The notes below the pieces were generated by a model. That model made no database searches and was not told the DNA's origin. It was given only the letters and a program-made list of their open reading frames with translations. From NCBI GenBank assembly GCA_028554755.1, contig JAPTOF010000008.1, forward strand, positions 14,613,001 to 14,677,000: a DNA stretch of 64,000 nucleotides, given 5' to 3'. Position 1 is the first letter of the stretch. Each line of letters starts with the position of its first letter. This DNA is from Cordia subcordata (taxonomy: Eukaryota; Streptophyta; Magnoliopsida; Boraginales; Cordiaceae). The position numbers and the translations under genes are program-made. This document shows, piece after piece, positions 1-11,600 of the stretch.

Positions 1-2110
1 GAAGCAACTTTTAATAAGTTAAATTGGTTAAATATAAGTTGGTCCACTCGACTGATATGATAGATGGAGTGGTAGTTTGCGTTATGATTTGTTAGGACCT
101 TGTCTCTCATTTGTGGTCTGCCTTTCCCCTTACTAGATCAAATAGGGAAATAAAAGAAGTACCGGAAAGGAAAGACAACTATTGAGTATGCCCCTAATAG
201 AGTAAGTAGGGAATGAACCACTAGAAAAGAAGTTGCTGATTTAAATCTTAACGTCTAGTTGAAAAGATTTGGATCTATTTTATGATCTCTTAATCATCAC
301 CTAATTGTTGAAAAATTGCCTACTATGAAGTTATATTCATACTATGGTTCATCTCTTGTGTTGTTTGAACCTTAGAAATAGACTTTTGTTCCATATTTTA
401 TTTTCCAAATCAAGGGAAATTAGGAGAATAGTGAGATTGGCATTCACTTTGTAGCACATAAAGAGTGATTGGTTTAGTGTATGTGCTTAAAGCAATCTTT
501 ATTCCATATTTATATTAAACCAAAGATAAAAGCAATTACGTAAGTGCTTGTTTACTAGTGACATACCCTCTCAAGTTGTCACTCATGTGTTATATGTGTA
601 CATATCTTGCTACAACAAATAAACTCAACCTGAGGACTTTCTAATAATTATATGATCAAGTTTGCTAGATTGCTATGTTGATCATTGGAATTGGTATCAG
701 AAAGGACAATTCTTACATAAAAGACGTATCTCTCGTAGAGTTGTGGTCAATCTCAATATGCTTTGTTTGCTTGTAGAGTACTTATTGATAGATTATCCCA
801 TATTGTTAGATGATCCCATACTATCTCATTGGATGATGACACTCACCCCAAGTTGTAGGAGTAAGGGCTCGTTTCGATTGTTTTTTAAGAAAAGCGCTTC
901 TTTGTATAACTTTTCAAGACTATTTTTTTTTTTCCTGAGAAACTCAAAATTTTGGCTTTTTTTAAGAGTTTCAGTTTTTTTTTTTTTTAAGTCAACCTAA
1001 TTACTTATTCTGTGTTTTTTATATGCTTATCTGAAATCTTAAATCTGAAAAGCATATACATATAACAAACACAATATTAGTGCAAAACAAGATGTATTTT
1101 TCAGCCAAAAAAAGTGTTTTTTTTCATGGAAAAAGCCAATTCAGACATAAATGCTTCACACGTATCAATTCACTTGACTAAACACATGGCAAAAGGTGTT
1201 AATATAGCAATGTGTCACATTTCCAGATCCTTCTTCTCTCTTCCAAGAGACTTAGGTAGCGTTTGGTTTGCCTGTTTTCTATTTTCATCATGAAGTACCT
1301 CAACCTTAGTTCGTGTATCTAGCATATACTTGTGCTTAGAGATAACCAACCTTTGCTTTGATAGTGCGATGCTCAATTCCTAGGAAGTAGCATTTTGTCC
1401 AAAATTCTTGATTTGAAGTCGCTTATGCAAGGAGGCGTTATCCTACATACCTGTTGTATCATCATATATTATACTTATCAATGTAGTCAATCAACAAAAG
1501 GCATTTCTTAGAATGTTCATACAAGAAAAAATGATCAGCTTGTGTACTTCAAGTCGAACTCCAACTAACCATACAAAAGCAACCTATGAGAATGGTTTCA
1601 CTGCCATTTAAGGCTTTCTCGAGACAAGAGACCTTTTTAGAATCTTCTTGAGCTACAAACTAAGATGGTTGCTTCATATACACTTTCTCTTGTAGATCAA
1701 TATCTAACTGATGAAAAAGATAATGGAATGTATTAGCAACTGAGAGGAATATATTGATGAAGGACATCTTCGAAACTTTTGAGAAATGTCACCATAAACA
1801 ACATCATACACCTAGCAATACCTGTTGGCCATTAAAATGAACTTTCACTATGATTTTTTGGAGTGAATTTTACAGTGTAGATTCAGCAACACCTAACACT
1901 AGATTTGTCTTATGAAAGATCAACTAAGTCCCAAGTATTATTAGTGTGTTAAGCTAATATCTTCTTGAAAATTGCCTTAGACCAACCAAGGGTGTAAGGG
2001 TCTTTGAGATGGAGTTGAATGAGGAAAGAAAAGAGATTGGAGCAACAAATGTTGCATAAGAGGGTTGTAAGAACTATAAGAAGCAGAATTAGCAGTAAGA
2101 TGCTTGGTAG
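1..2110. other. Non-coding DNA, upstream or 5' intron of the EDR2-like gene
   Basis: No open frame here resembles a known protein; the 112-residue frame near 662 is low-complexity and Phe-rich. Homopolymer T runs near 927 and 971 sit in a stretch resembling a small transposon end (GGCTCGTTTCGATTG), but no target duplication was found. Probably part of a long 5' intron, because the first PH exons are missing. Confidence 0.5.
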
Positions 2111-2609
2111 TGTTACAATATATTCTTATTCTACGTAGAAAAATCTCAAGTTCCAAGTTCACCATACAAGATTTTGGACATTGTCTCTTGGCACTAATTG
2201 GTAAGGTGAAACCCCATAATTGTTAACATGGTATCAAAGATGGTCCCATGGTTCAGTCTTGTTCTTCACATATATATATATATATATATATATGCATGTG
2301 TGACCCATCTCTTTGCTAGGTCTTAATCTATTCTTCTTCATTGTGCATACATCAAGGCCAATCTTGTTCATTGTGCTTCCACCTATGTGTGCCTCAATCT
2401 AGTTCTAGTTCAGGCAACTTGCCATAGTCGCATTTTTAGTTTAGTATTGCTCACCAATCTGAGCCACATATGTGTGTTTGGGTGGGTGGTTTTACAATAT
2501 ATTCTTGTCCTACAATAAGAAAAATCTCATTTTCCAAGTTTACCATATAAACTCTTGGCAACTTCTCTTGTCACCAAAGTTTGATATGGAATGTCAGTGA
2601 TTCTTCACA
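2111..2609 (+). mobile_element. TRIM-like terminal-repeat mini-retrotransposon
   Basis: Two direct repeats of about 120 bp (2111-2228 and about 2489-2609) share TTACAATATATTCTT, AAAAATCTCA and TTCCAAGTT blocks. Right after the first repeat is a primer-binding-like TGGTATCAAAGATGG (2229). A purine/T-rich GGGTGGGTGGT lies just before the second. No coding capacity. This is the layout of a TRIM, but no clean target duplication was recognised and the repeats are clearly diverged, so it is old. Confidence 0.6.
2270..2293. repeat. (TA)n microsatellite
   Basis: Twelve uninterrupted TA dinucleotides inside the TRIM-like internal region. Confidence 0.95.
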
Positions 2610-2899
2610 AATAGTACAATAGTGAGTACCTTTCTTAACAGGAATCGGAACATTTGAGTATGGTATTGAAATTAGAGAAGGCAACATGGACATATTAGAT
2701 TGTTTGGCTAATGGCTAATGGTGAGGTTGTTGTATATATACCTAAAGTTCCATTCTAGATGAAAAGCGAGAATTGAATGATGGAGGACAGCCACCAAAGG
2801 CGGGAATGGGAAGAGGTAAAGCCTTCACCACCGTGTAGCAAGATAAAAGGAAGGCAAAATCAGGTGTAGATTCAGCGATGACATTTGGTAAACTGCATA

Positions 2900-3790
2900 A
2901 TGCAGTCACTCTTAGAATGATTGGTTATAGTTAGTTACAGGTTAAGCACAAATGTCATATGGAGAGCATTCTACTGGATAGTTAATTAGAAACATGATAG
3001 ATATAGAATAAATATCCCGCTCAAGTATTTTATATCCCAAAATATCTAACTAAAGATCTATTAATACCCTGTAATAGGTGTACATAAATGCAACCAATGA
3101 AAGCTTTTAGTTCTAGATTTTTCTTCTTTCTTGATTCTTCCATGGTTATGAAAGCAGGTTGAACCCTAGCCAAAAACGCCACAATTTGTTTTTCCCAGCA
3201 AATTGCCAATCTTTCTCCTCCTAGTCCTTGAGGATCTTCAATTATTCTTCTTCAAAGATCTTCAATTTTGTTCTTCAACGGAGCTTTAGCTCTTGTGAAT
3301 GGATCCCACTTCAGCCCCAGGGACTTCCTATAGGACCAAAGCAACTGATTCAGAGTGTGAATAATCTGGTTTGGACCAAATTAGATAACTCCAATTATGT
3401 CCTATGGAAGACTCAGCTCCAAGTTGTTCCTCAAGCCCATCAATTATTTGATCATGTGATTTGAGTAGATCCATGCCCTATCAACCTCTTAACCTTACTG
3501 GAAGCCTCCACTACAAACGTTCAAAGAAGGAAGAAAAGTACTCTCTGGCAATATCACTGCACAATTTATGAATAGGAACACCAAACTTGTTTCCTCAAGG
3601 ATGTCAATTAGTGCGTCTACTGTCTGAATCAGATATCTGGTGTTGCATAGATCAGAAGTAAAGTTGGCTAAGCCTAAGGGTTGTTTCTGGTGAAGTGTGG
3701 GGCTGCTAGTAGTGAGTCTGCTGCAGATTGTCAATTTGACATCCAGGTAAGGCGAAACGATGCTGGTCTAGATCAATGATGAATATTAGT
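2900..3790 (+). pseudogene. Ty1/copia 5' fragment: LTR end, primer site, gag remnant
   Basis: A primer-binding-like TGGTTATGAAAGCAGG starts at 3143, directly after a CA that could end an LTR. Beyond it, an interrupted reading frame holds VWTKLDNSNYVLWKTQLQ, the hallmark of copia Gag N termini, followed by LFDHVI. Stops and frameshifts follow and no protease, integrase or reverse transcriptase is present, so only the 5' end survives. The LTR start is not resolved. Confidence 0.7.
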
Positions 3791-3970
3791 GGTGGTTGAG
3801 CATTTTCCTTGTATCTTTATATTTTTTGTTTGCCAAAGCGTTGACAATTTAACTAGCAATTTGTCTCTCCTTTAGCATTGATACAATGTAGAGCATAAAT
3901 GAGAGAGAATTGGAGAGAATAATACATAAATCTCGCCTTTGTTTTCCTTGGACCACGTAAGAATTCGTCA

Positions 3971-4075
3971 TGTGAGGACTAATCCCCTTTTATATTTACT
4001 TTAGGATGAACACAAGTATTCTCGATGTGAGGACTAATCCCTGTTTATATTAACTTTAGGATAAACACAAGTATA
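3971..4075. repeat. Tandem duplication, 55-bp unit
   Basis: Two copies (3971-4025, 4026-4075) beginning TGTGAGGACTAATCCC and ending AACACAAGTAT, with a few substitutions. No function apparent. Confidence 0.85.
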
Positions 4076-4686
4076 CAGATACATTTATAAAATTTTCCTG
4101 GCAACATGTTTGTGTGAACTCTTCTGGATTTGCCAAACTGGAAGAGATCTATAGAGATTTAATGGCAGATGTAAACATGGAGTCTACTGATGTGCACTTT
4201 TCTGACATTGATGTGACTAAGAACTACTTATGTTGTTCTTCCATCGCTAGGAATTCCAGAGAGATATGAAGGTCAGATAAACTCCATAGACCTTTCTTCA
4301 TAAAGGAGGTGGGAGAAAAGGTGTAGAAGAGCTAGACGCCCTGGTCCTTTGACATAAATTAAATGACGTTCCGAGATAGATGAAGAGGAAGGCATGAACA
4401 ACCTGAATTGGTGTAATGACGATAATATCCTTGTGATTCAAGATCATTTATCTTGAAGCAAGAATTCTTTGGTTCCAGTTCTGGGGGAGGAGACAACAGT
4501 AAGGTGTAGTGGAATAAGCGGGAAAGAAATGACAATATGTGTTATGTCTTTGTTTTAGATGATTTCTTGACATTGGTTTTCTTTATGTTACCTGTTTCGA
4601 ATCTGAATGCCAGTGATAGTTTTATGTGGTTGTCCCGACAACCCTTTTGTGCGTCTGGCTCTGTAGAGGACGATAAATATTTTGAA

Positions 4687-4782
4687 AACCTGAGTGTTAA
4701 AAAGATCCGTGTGGAGTTCTGTTTGTAATTTTGTAACCTGAGTGTTAAAAAGATCTGTGTGGAGTTCTGTTTGTAATTTTGT
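4687..4782. repeat. Tandem duplication, 48-bp unit
   Basis: Two copies (4687-4734, 4735-4782) beginning AACCTGAGTGTTAAAAAGAT, differing at one position (CCG/CTG). Near-identity means a recent duplication. Confidence 0.92.
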
Positions 4783-5622
4783 CTCTGAAAGGGAATCTTT
4801 TATTGATAGTTTGGTTGTTGTCTAAATTCTTTGGACTTATTTTCATGGGAAGCTGTTTTTCTTGCTTGCCTCTGCATTCATTATATGTTTTAGTTGTTTT
4901 TTGAGGTCTTCAATGGATGATTAGAACTCCTGAGAGGTAAGCTCCAATATCTAATACGGCAGGATGAGTAGGTTAATTATAAAGGAAAATCTGTTGCAAA
5001 AGAGAGAATGGAAATCATGAATTAATCCGTTGCTACAGCAAAAAGATTTTAGTGAAAATGTGATCTTGCTATTCTGTTCGATCTCTTTCTTACTGAACCT
5101 GGTGTGTAATTGAAGCAGAAAATGAGGGCTTCCATGAGATGTTCTGTGCTGTCTTCGAATCTTATAACCTCATTTGGAACTAATATTAGTGTGCTTGTGG
5201 TGCTACTGCTAGTGAAGCACTCTTAGTTTCTCCGAAGATGCTTGAGAGATTGTGCTTGCTTCTTGAATGTAGTTTACGCAACCACTATCACTTAGTTAAG
5301 ACATCTTTGCGTCATTCTTCTACTGGGATTCGTTTGTGAATGCTGATTATCTTTGTCCTGTCTATTTTGGTTGGAAAATGGGAGAATTATGTGTTTGTCA
5401 TAATTGTTGCTGTTTGCACTATTTGACATGATTATTGAATGACAATGGGAGACTCTTGATCACCTGAAAATTTATTTCGTTTACTTTCTAATACATCAAT
5501 CTTATGCTTGCTAATTGAACTTCAACACAACAAATTCATTAATTTCTACTAGTTGAATGGCATTCATCTGGAAATACCATTGTTAACTACTCTCACATCT
5601 AGATAAACCTTTGATCTGCAAG
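4783..5622. other. Intronic or upstream DNA without recognised content
   Basis: No supported gene, repeat or RNA. The segment ends at the acceptor of the first visible EDR2-like exon. Confidence 0.5.
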
Positions 5623-5688
5623 ATTGCTTGTGCAACAGCTGGCGAAGTCCGAAGATGGATGGAAGCATTTGATCATGCCAAACAACTG
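5623..5688 (+). CDS. EDR2-like exon 1 of those visible: C-terminal helix of PH domain
   Basis: Encodes 22 residues, [20 protein letters not shown] plus QL, ending phase 0. The tryptophan sits where PH domains carry their conserved C-terminal helix Trp. Acceptor AG at 5621-5622, donor GTATGA at 5689. The last 8 nt and the donor are duplicated 96 bp downstream. The preceding PH exons were searched for and not found between 1 and 5622. Confidence 0.88.
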
Positions 5689-8600
5689 GTATGAGCTATA
5701 CATAGCTTTTGTGCTTATTCTTTCTAGGCAATAGGACATTGTGATATCATTCCCTGGAATTAGTGTTACTAGGGGTAACAATTGGTATGAGCTATATATA
5801 GCTTTTGTTTCTCTTTCTTTCTGTGCAATAGGACATTGTGATATTAATCCCCGGAATTAGTGTTATTAGGGGTGTACATAAAGCCATAAAAATTGCTATA
5901 GTTGTTTTGGTCGAATAGAATCGACCATAATCCAGTGGTTTTTAAGTGAATTGATGAGTCATGGTTTTACTTTTCAACTGAAATGGGCCGTTTCTTTTCC
6001 GATTTTAGGGATAAAAATTGTGATTTGAACTGACCTGCCTGCTATATTGTTTATATAAATACATCACTAATATATTATATATTAAAATCAGCAAAAGCAT
6101 TCTTAATTTAATAGCACATCTCAAAAAGATGTTTGATTATGACTATTTCACCTTAACTTGGATGTCAACAGCGAAGCTTGTGATTGCATCCATCATTTTT
6201 GTATGACTATCAAAATAATATTTTATACTCATGACAACCATTGCCTATAACTCTCCCTAACACAAGTTTGACAAAAAGACAAAAGTTGTGATGTGCATAA
6301 TTTCTTCTAACCCATCATATGCAGAAAATCTATGCATTTAACATTTTGGTGTGTGAAGGTTAATTATGTTACAAAACTAAATATGTCATAATTAAAATTT
6401 AAAATTGTTCAGAACCACCCAAAAACTGAATATATCACAATTTAATCTTAAAACTGTTCAAATCCACCCAAAAACTGAATTAACCGAAAATGGTAGTTTG
6501 TATTATTTTGGATGCTGTTGGTTTCACAAAATTATAAACCGCGGAAAACGGTTCGATTAGAAAATTAATAGCAAAATTGCCCAAAACTACCAGCATATAA
6601 TAGACTAGTTATGATGGGAGAAAAGGAGTTGATATTATTGACTTGATGAATCATACATGGCTAGATATTTATATAGCAATGTAGAGTTATGGCAATGGGG
6701 CCCCGCCCTGCCCTGCCCAGCAGAGGTTACCAGGAGTTGGGGCGGGGTTTTTGCTAAAAAAACTCCTACATGGGGCAGGGCGGGCTTTTTTCTTCTCCCT
6801 CGGTACCGGGGCGGGGCAGGGTTGGGGTTTATTGACCCCCACCCAACCCGTCTGAGTGTACATGCTATATTTTTTTATTTTTATTTTTTATATTACTATA
6901 TTTTGTTATAAGTGTGATGCAAATAAAAATCCTTCTAGACACATATAAGGCCTAATAAAATCCCACTTCTCTAATAAAACCCTACATAGCAAAATCCAAC
7001 TTCCTCTCCCTGTCACCCCTGTACGCATATCACTTATTAGACAACATATCCCACCCTTTACCCTTTACCCCGTTGGCAACCGCCAATTTACCACTGTGAC
7101 CAACCACCACCCCTACCCTTTACCCCTCTGCAGCTACCCCTCACCCCCACTCTATACCACTGTGACCAACCCCCTAGCCCCACGGCCTACCCCTGCAACC
7201 AGCAACCCCTCACCTCTTCGAATTTGCAAAAAATCATGTCATCCCCTACCCCTGCAGGATCATGACCACTCCAGCAACCACCTTTTTTTTCTTTTGAAAC
7301 TTTTAGTTTGTTCATAATTTGTACTATTTTGCTTTTGGGATATTTAGTATGAGTTGGTAGGAGATTTTGTTGTTTATTGATGAAGAACATGATAGATCTA
7401 GAGCTTTTTCATCTTATTTTTTTAGGATTTTATTTATTTTGTTTTTTGTTTTTGGTATGAAATCTTAGTATTGTAATTTTTTTCAAGAATTTTAATTTGT
7501 TTTTATTCTTTTGTTTGTTAGGAGATTTTATTATGTATTTTAGTTTTAGTTTTTTATTCTTCCATTTTTGGTTGGAGTTTGTAGTTTTTTTTTTCCCCCC
7601 TTTTTTCCCTTTTCTAGAAGTTTAGTTTTTTATTTTTTGGTAGGCAATTCTAATATAGCTTCTAAAGTTTTATTTTTATTTTTTAAAACAAGTATCAGTG
7701 CTCCTCCAAGGTGGGACGTGGTCTTTTTTAACGTGATAGGGGTGGGGATGGTGTTCGGAGATGACCCCGGGTGGGGCAGTAGCTTTTCACTAGGTTCGGG
7801 CTAGGGGTATGCCAACCCCGCCTCTACCCCGCTCAATTGCCAACTCTATATTTATAGCCTCCATATTACAAGTACTCATTTAGTTATGACTAACTACGCT
7901 TAGCTGTTAAGTATCAAACACTAGTGATAACTAACAAGTACAAGCACTACTTAGCCAATTCATTATTAACAAAGACAGTCGTTCAAATACACTTTAACAG
8001 CCTCTCTCGAGTTGAGCTTTGGGAATGTCCCCAAAGGAGACTCACCCTTTTGATAGTTGGATTGCTGAGTAGGGAGAGACTTAGTGAGGATGTCTACTAA
8101 TTTTTCAGCTGATGGTAAATGTGAAATTGTAAGTTTCTTTGCCACAACCTATTCCTTGATGTAGTAGTAATCCAATTCAATATGTTTGGTCCTAGTATGA
8201 AAGACAGGGTTTAGTTGCCAATGCCAAAGCTAAGATATTATCACATTCTAGGATAGGAGTGACAATAGGTGCATGCAGGACAGTAAGTAGATAGATTAGC
8301 TAGGCCACTTCAGTTGCAGTTTAAGCAATTGATCTGTATTCAGCTTCAGTTGAGCATGTGGCAATGATTGGCTGCTTTTTGGAACACCAGGAAATCTAAT
8401 TAGAACCCAAGAAAATTCAATAGCCTATTGTAGATTTCTTGTTCGTAGGGTCGCGAGCCCAATCACCATCTAAAAAGGCATGAAGAGTGAGTGGGCTAGG
8501 AGTAAAAACCAAACCCTGCAACAAGGTGCCTTTGATGCATTTGAGGATCCTCTTGAGAGTAGCAAAGTTAGAATTTGTAGGAGAATGCATTTTTTTGACA

Positions 8601-11600
8601 AAGGGTATTCACAGAATACTGAATTTTAGGGCTGGTGACTGTAAGATACTGTAAAGCTCTCACCAGACTCCTGAGTTAAGTAGGATTGGCATGGGGTGGA
8701 TACCCATTAACTGCAGCCTTTTTTTACTTAGAAGTAGTGGGTGTTGGAACAGGCTTACAATCAGTGAGACCTGCTTTGTGTAAAAGCTCTTTGGCATATT
8801 TTCTTTGATACAAAAGAATGCCAGAATTGAACTCCTTCACCTCTAGGCCAAGAAAGTAAGACAAAGTCCTCATATGTTTAATGGCAAATGTAGAATGCAT
8901 AGTGGAAATTAGACTTTAAATAGCTTCAGAAGATGTGCCAGTGATGATAATATCATCTACATACACCAGGAGTATAAGTGTGTGATAGGAGTCCTTTGAA
9001 TAAAGAGAAAGGTGTCAGTTGAAGTAGTAACAAACTCTTGCTGTGTGAGAAATGATGACAGCTTGGAATACCTAGACCTTGGGGCTTGCTTAAGACCATA
9101 CAAACATTTTTTTGGTTTGCACACACAATTTAGTCTGGCAAGATCTTAGGGTATATTTGGTATGACAGAATGGCTTGGAAAGGAAAGGCCATTCGACCAG
9201 AATATGTTTCATTCCAGAATACTCTAGGAATAATTACTTTCTTTCTTGTGTTTGGTTGTAATTATTAAAAAAGCCTTAATGGAATGCTTATTCTTTTTCA
9301 TGTGTTTGGTAAAGCCATCTTAATATGTTGGAATGGAATGAAAAATTATACCAATAGACAAAAATACCTTTATTTATTAATTTTATCAAACTGAAATATC
9401 TTTGCAGTGCTGACAAGAGATTAAATTCTTCTAAAAAGTATAAGAAAATGCAAAATATAAAGGCAATTCAATATATGAATTTGCATTTTTCTAAAAAGTA
9501 TAAGAAAATGCAAAAATCTTGCATATTACTTGTATGTGAATTCTCACAGAGGAAGACAAGCACCAGACAACAAAGGGGGAAAAAGAGTAGGGTCGAAAAT
9601 TGCATTCTTCATCACATGTTCTTCTAATAAATGCAGGTAGTTTATTTTAACTAGGACATGCTTTCAAACGTAATAAAGGAACAAAAAAATCCATGCTTAA
9701 AATCCATCGGCAGTTAAGCATTAGAAGTTAATGCAAGAAAGACAAATTAAAGGGGGAAAAAGAGTAGGGTCGAAAATTGCATTCTTCATCACATGTTCTT
9801 CTAATAAATGCACTAACTAAAAGCAAAGCAGCCATCCCAATCAATCCTATATTACGCATCAGCTTTGTTAACTCCATTCTTTGTTCTTTCACCATCAGCT
9901 TCAAGTAATCCTTTCACATGATTCTCATACTTATTTACTACCCTTTTCAACTCACGACTTATAAGCAAGCATTACCCAATAACACCACCTTATGTGCCTA
10001 TAACGGAATAAGTAGGAAATATTGAAGCTTAAGTCGCCCCAAAAAAAAAAAAAAAAAAAGAAAGGAAGCCAAGTTTTATTAAAAAAACATACTGGACATG
10101 CATATGTTATTAACAAGTCTCAAATTATCATCTATAAATAGGGATATTTTGGTTTGAACAAGTTTAAAACATGAAAAACACACAAGATTGATCAACGAAT
10201 TTTGAAAATTGAAAAGAGTTAGAAAAAAAGAGATAGATAAATTACCTGATTGTAGCTTTGCAAGAAGAAGAGAGTTTGGCAGAGGGTGTAGGTCGAACAA
10301 AACGATCGTGATTTGTGAAAAGGGCAGATAAGGTATAATTTTACTTTAATGTTTTCCAAGTGATGTTGGAAAGCCCATTCCTTAGGTTGAGGAGAGGAAT
10401 ACATTTTCCAACTTTTTCCTGGAAAGGGCTTTCTTGAGGAATGGGTTTTCCAACTTTATTTTGCTCAACCAAACAAAAGAAAGGAAAAAGGAAATTGTAA
10501 TGGCCTTTCCTTTCTAGGCCATTCCATCATACCAAACGTACCTTTAGAACCGTATGGTTGTTCCGTATAAACAATCTCTTCTAGATTTCTATGCAAAGAG
10601 GCATTAAAGATGTCAAGTTGATGTAAAGTTCATCCAAAATGGAGTGCAAGGCTAAGAACAGTCCTTAAAGTGGGAGACTTGACCTCAGGGCTCAAAGTCT
10701 CTGAGTAATCAAGGCCTTGTTCTTGATGAAATCCCTTGGCCACTAATCTGGCCTTATATTTTGCAATTGAACCACTTGCCGTCTTTTTAATTTTATAAAT
10801 CCATTTGCAACCTATAGGTTGCCTATTTGGGGCAGAGAAATTAAAGTCCAAGTCTATTGATGAACGAGAACATCATACTCTTCTTGCATGACCTTTTGTC
10901 AACAGGGAAGCTTAGAAGCTTCTCTGTAGGTAGCAGGCTCTATGTCAGTAGGCTCTAGAGTTATAGAATGCAATTGATATAAGGGAGGGGGTAGTGAACC
11001 AGTTTTTGACTTGGTGAGCATTGGGTGGGTATTAAGAGGCTGAGTAGGTGGTAAGAGAGACTCAGGTGATGTACTGCTGGACTGAGAACTTTGTGAAGGC
11101 TCTTGAGCAGGACTAGAGTTGGTACAGACCAGTAGAGTGCTAGAAGCAGACTGAGAAGGAAATGAGGCTGGTCTTTGATTATTTTGACCTTACCTTGATC
11201 CCTCTGTCTTCTACCTCTGGAGGAATTGTTGAAAGCTCTGCCCCTGCCCCATAATCTTTGAGTACCATAATTGGTATGAAGGGCATTGCATAGGTCGGTA
11301 TTAGTTGTGGTGGTATTAGGGTCATAGGCTAAGTTTATTATTGAATGAATGGTTTAACTCTTCATTCAGAAGAAGACCAGTAAACTCAGGGACTGAAATA
11401 GGTTCAGGCCTCAACCTAATAGTATTCCTTAATTCTTCATAAGCTGCAGGTTATCCCTGGAGTAGATAGTACACCAAATCCTCCTCGTTGAGTGGTTCAT
11501 CGGCTCCAGCAAGGCCATCAGCTATAGATTGATTTATCCACATATGCCTGAATAGACTTGGATACTTCAGTGATAGCGTGTAATCTATGCCTTAGTTGAT

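Noticed and set aside
662..1000. 112-codon open frame as a gene
   Set aside because: The second half is poly-Phe from T runs and there is no recognisable domain.
6657..7804. Several Pro/Gly-rich open frames as small genes
   Set aside because: They are translations of GC-rich transposon ends.
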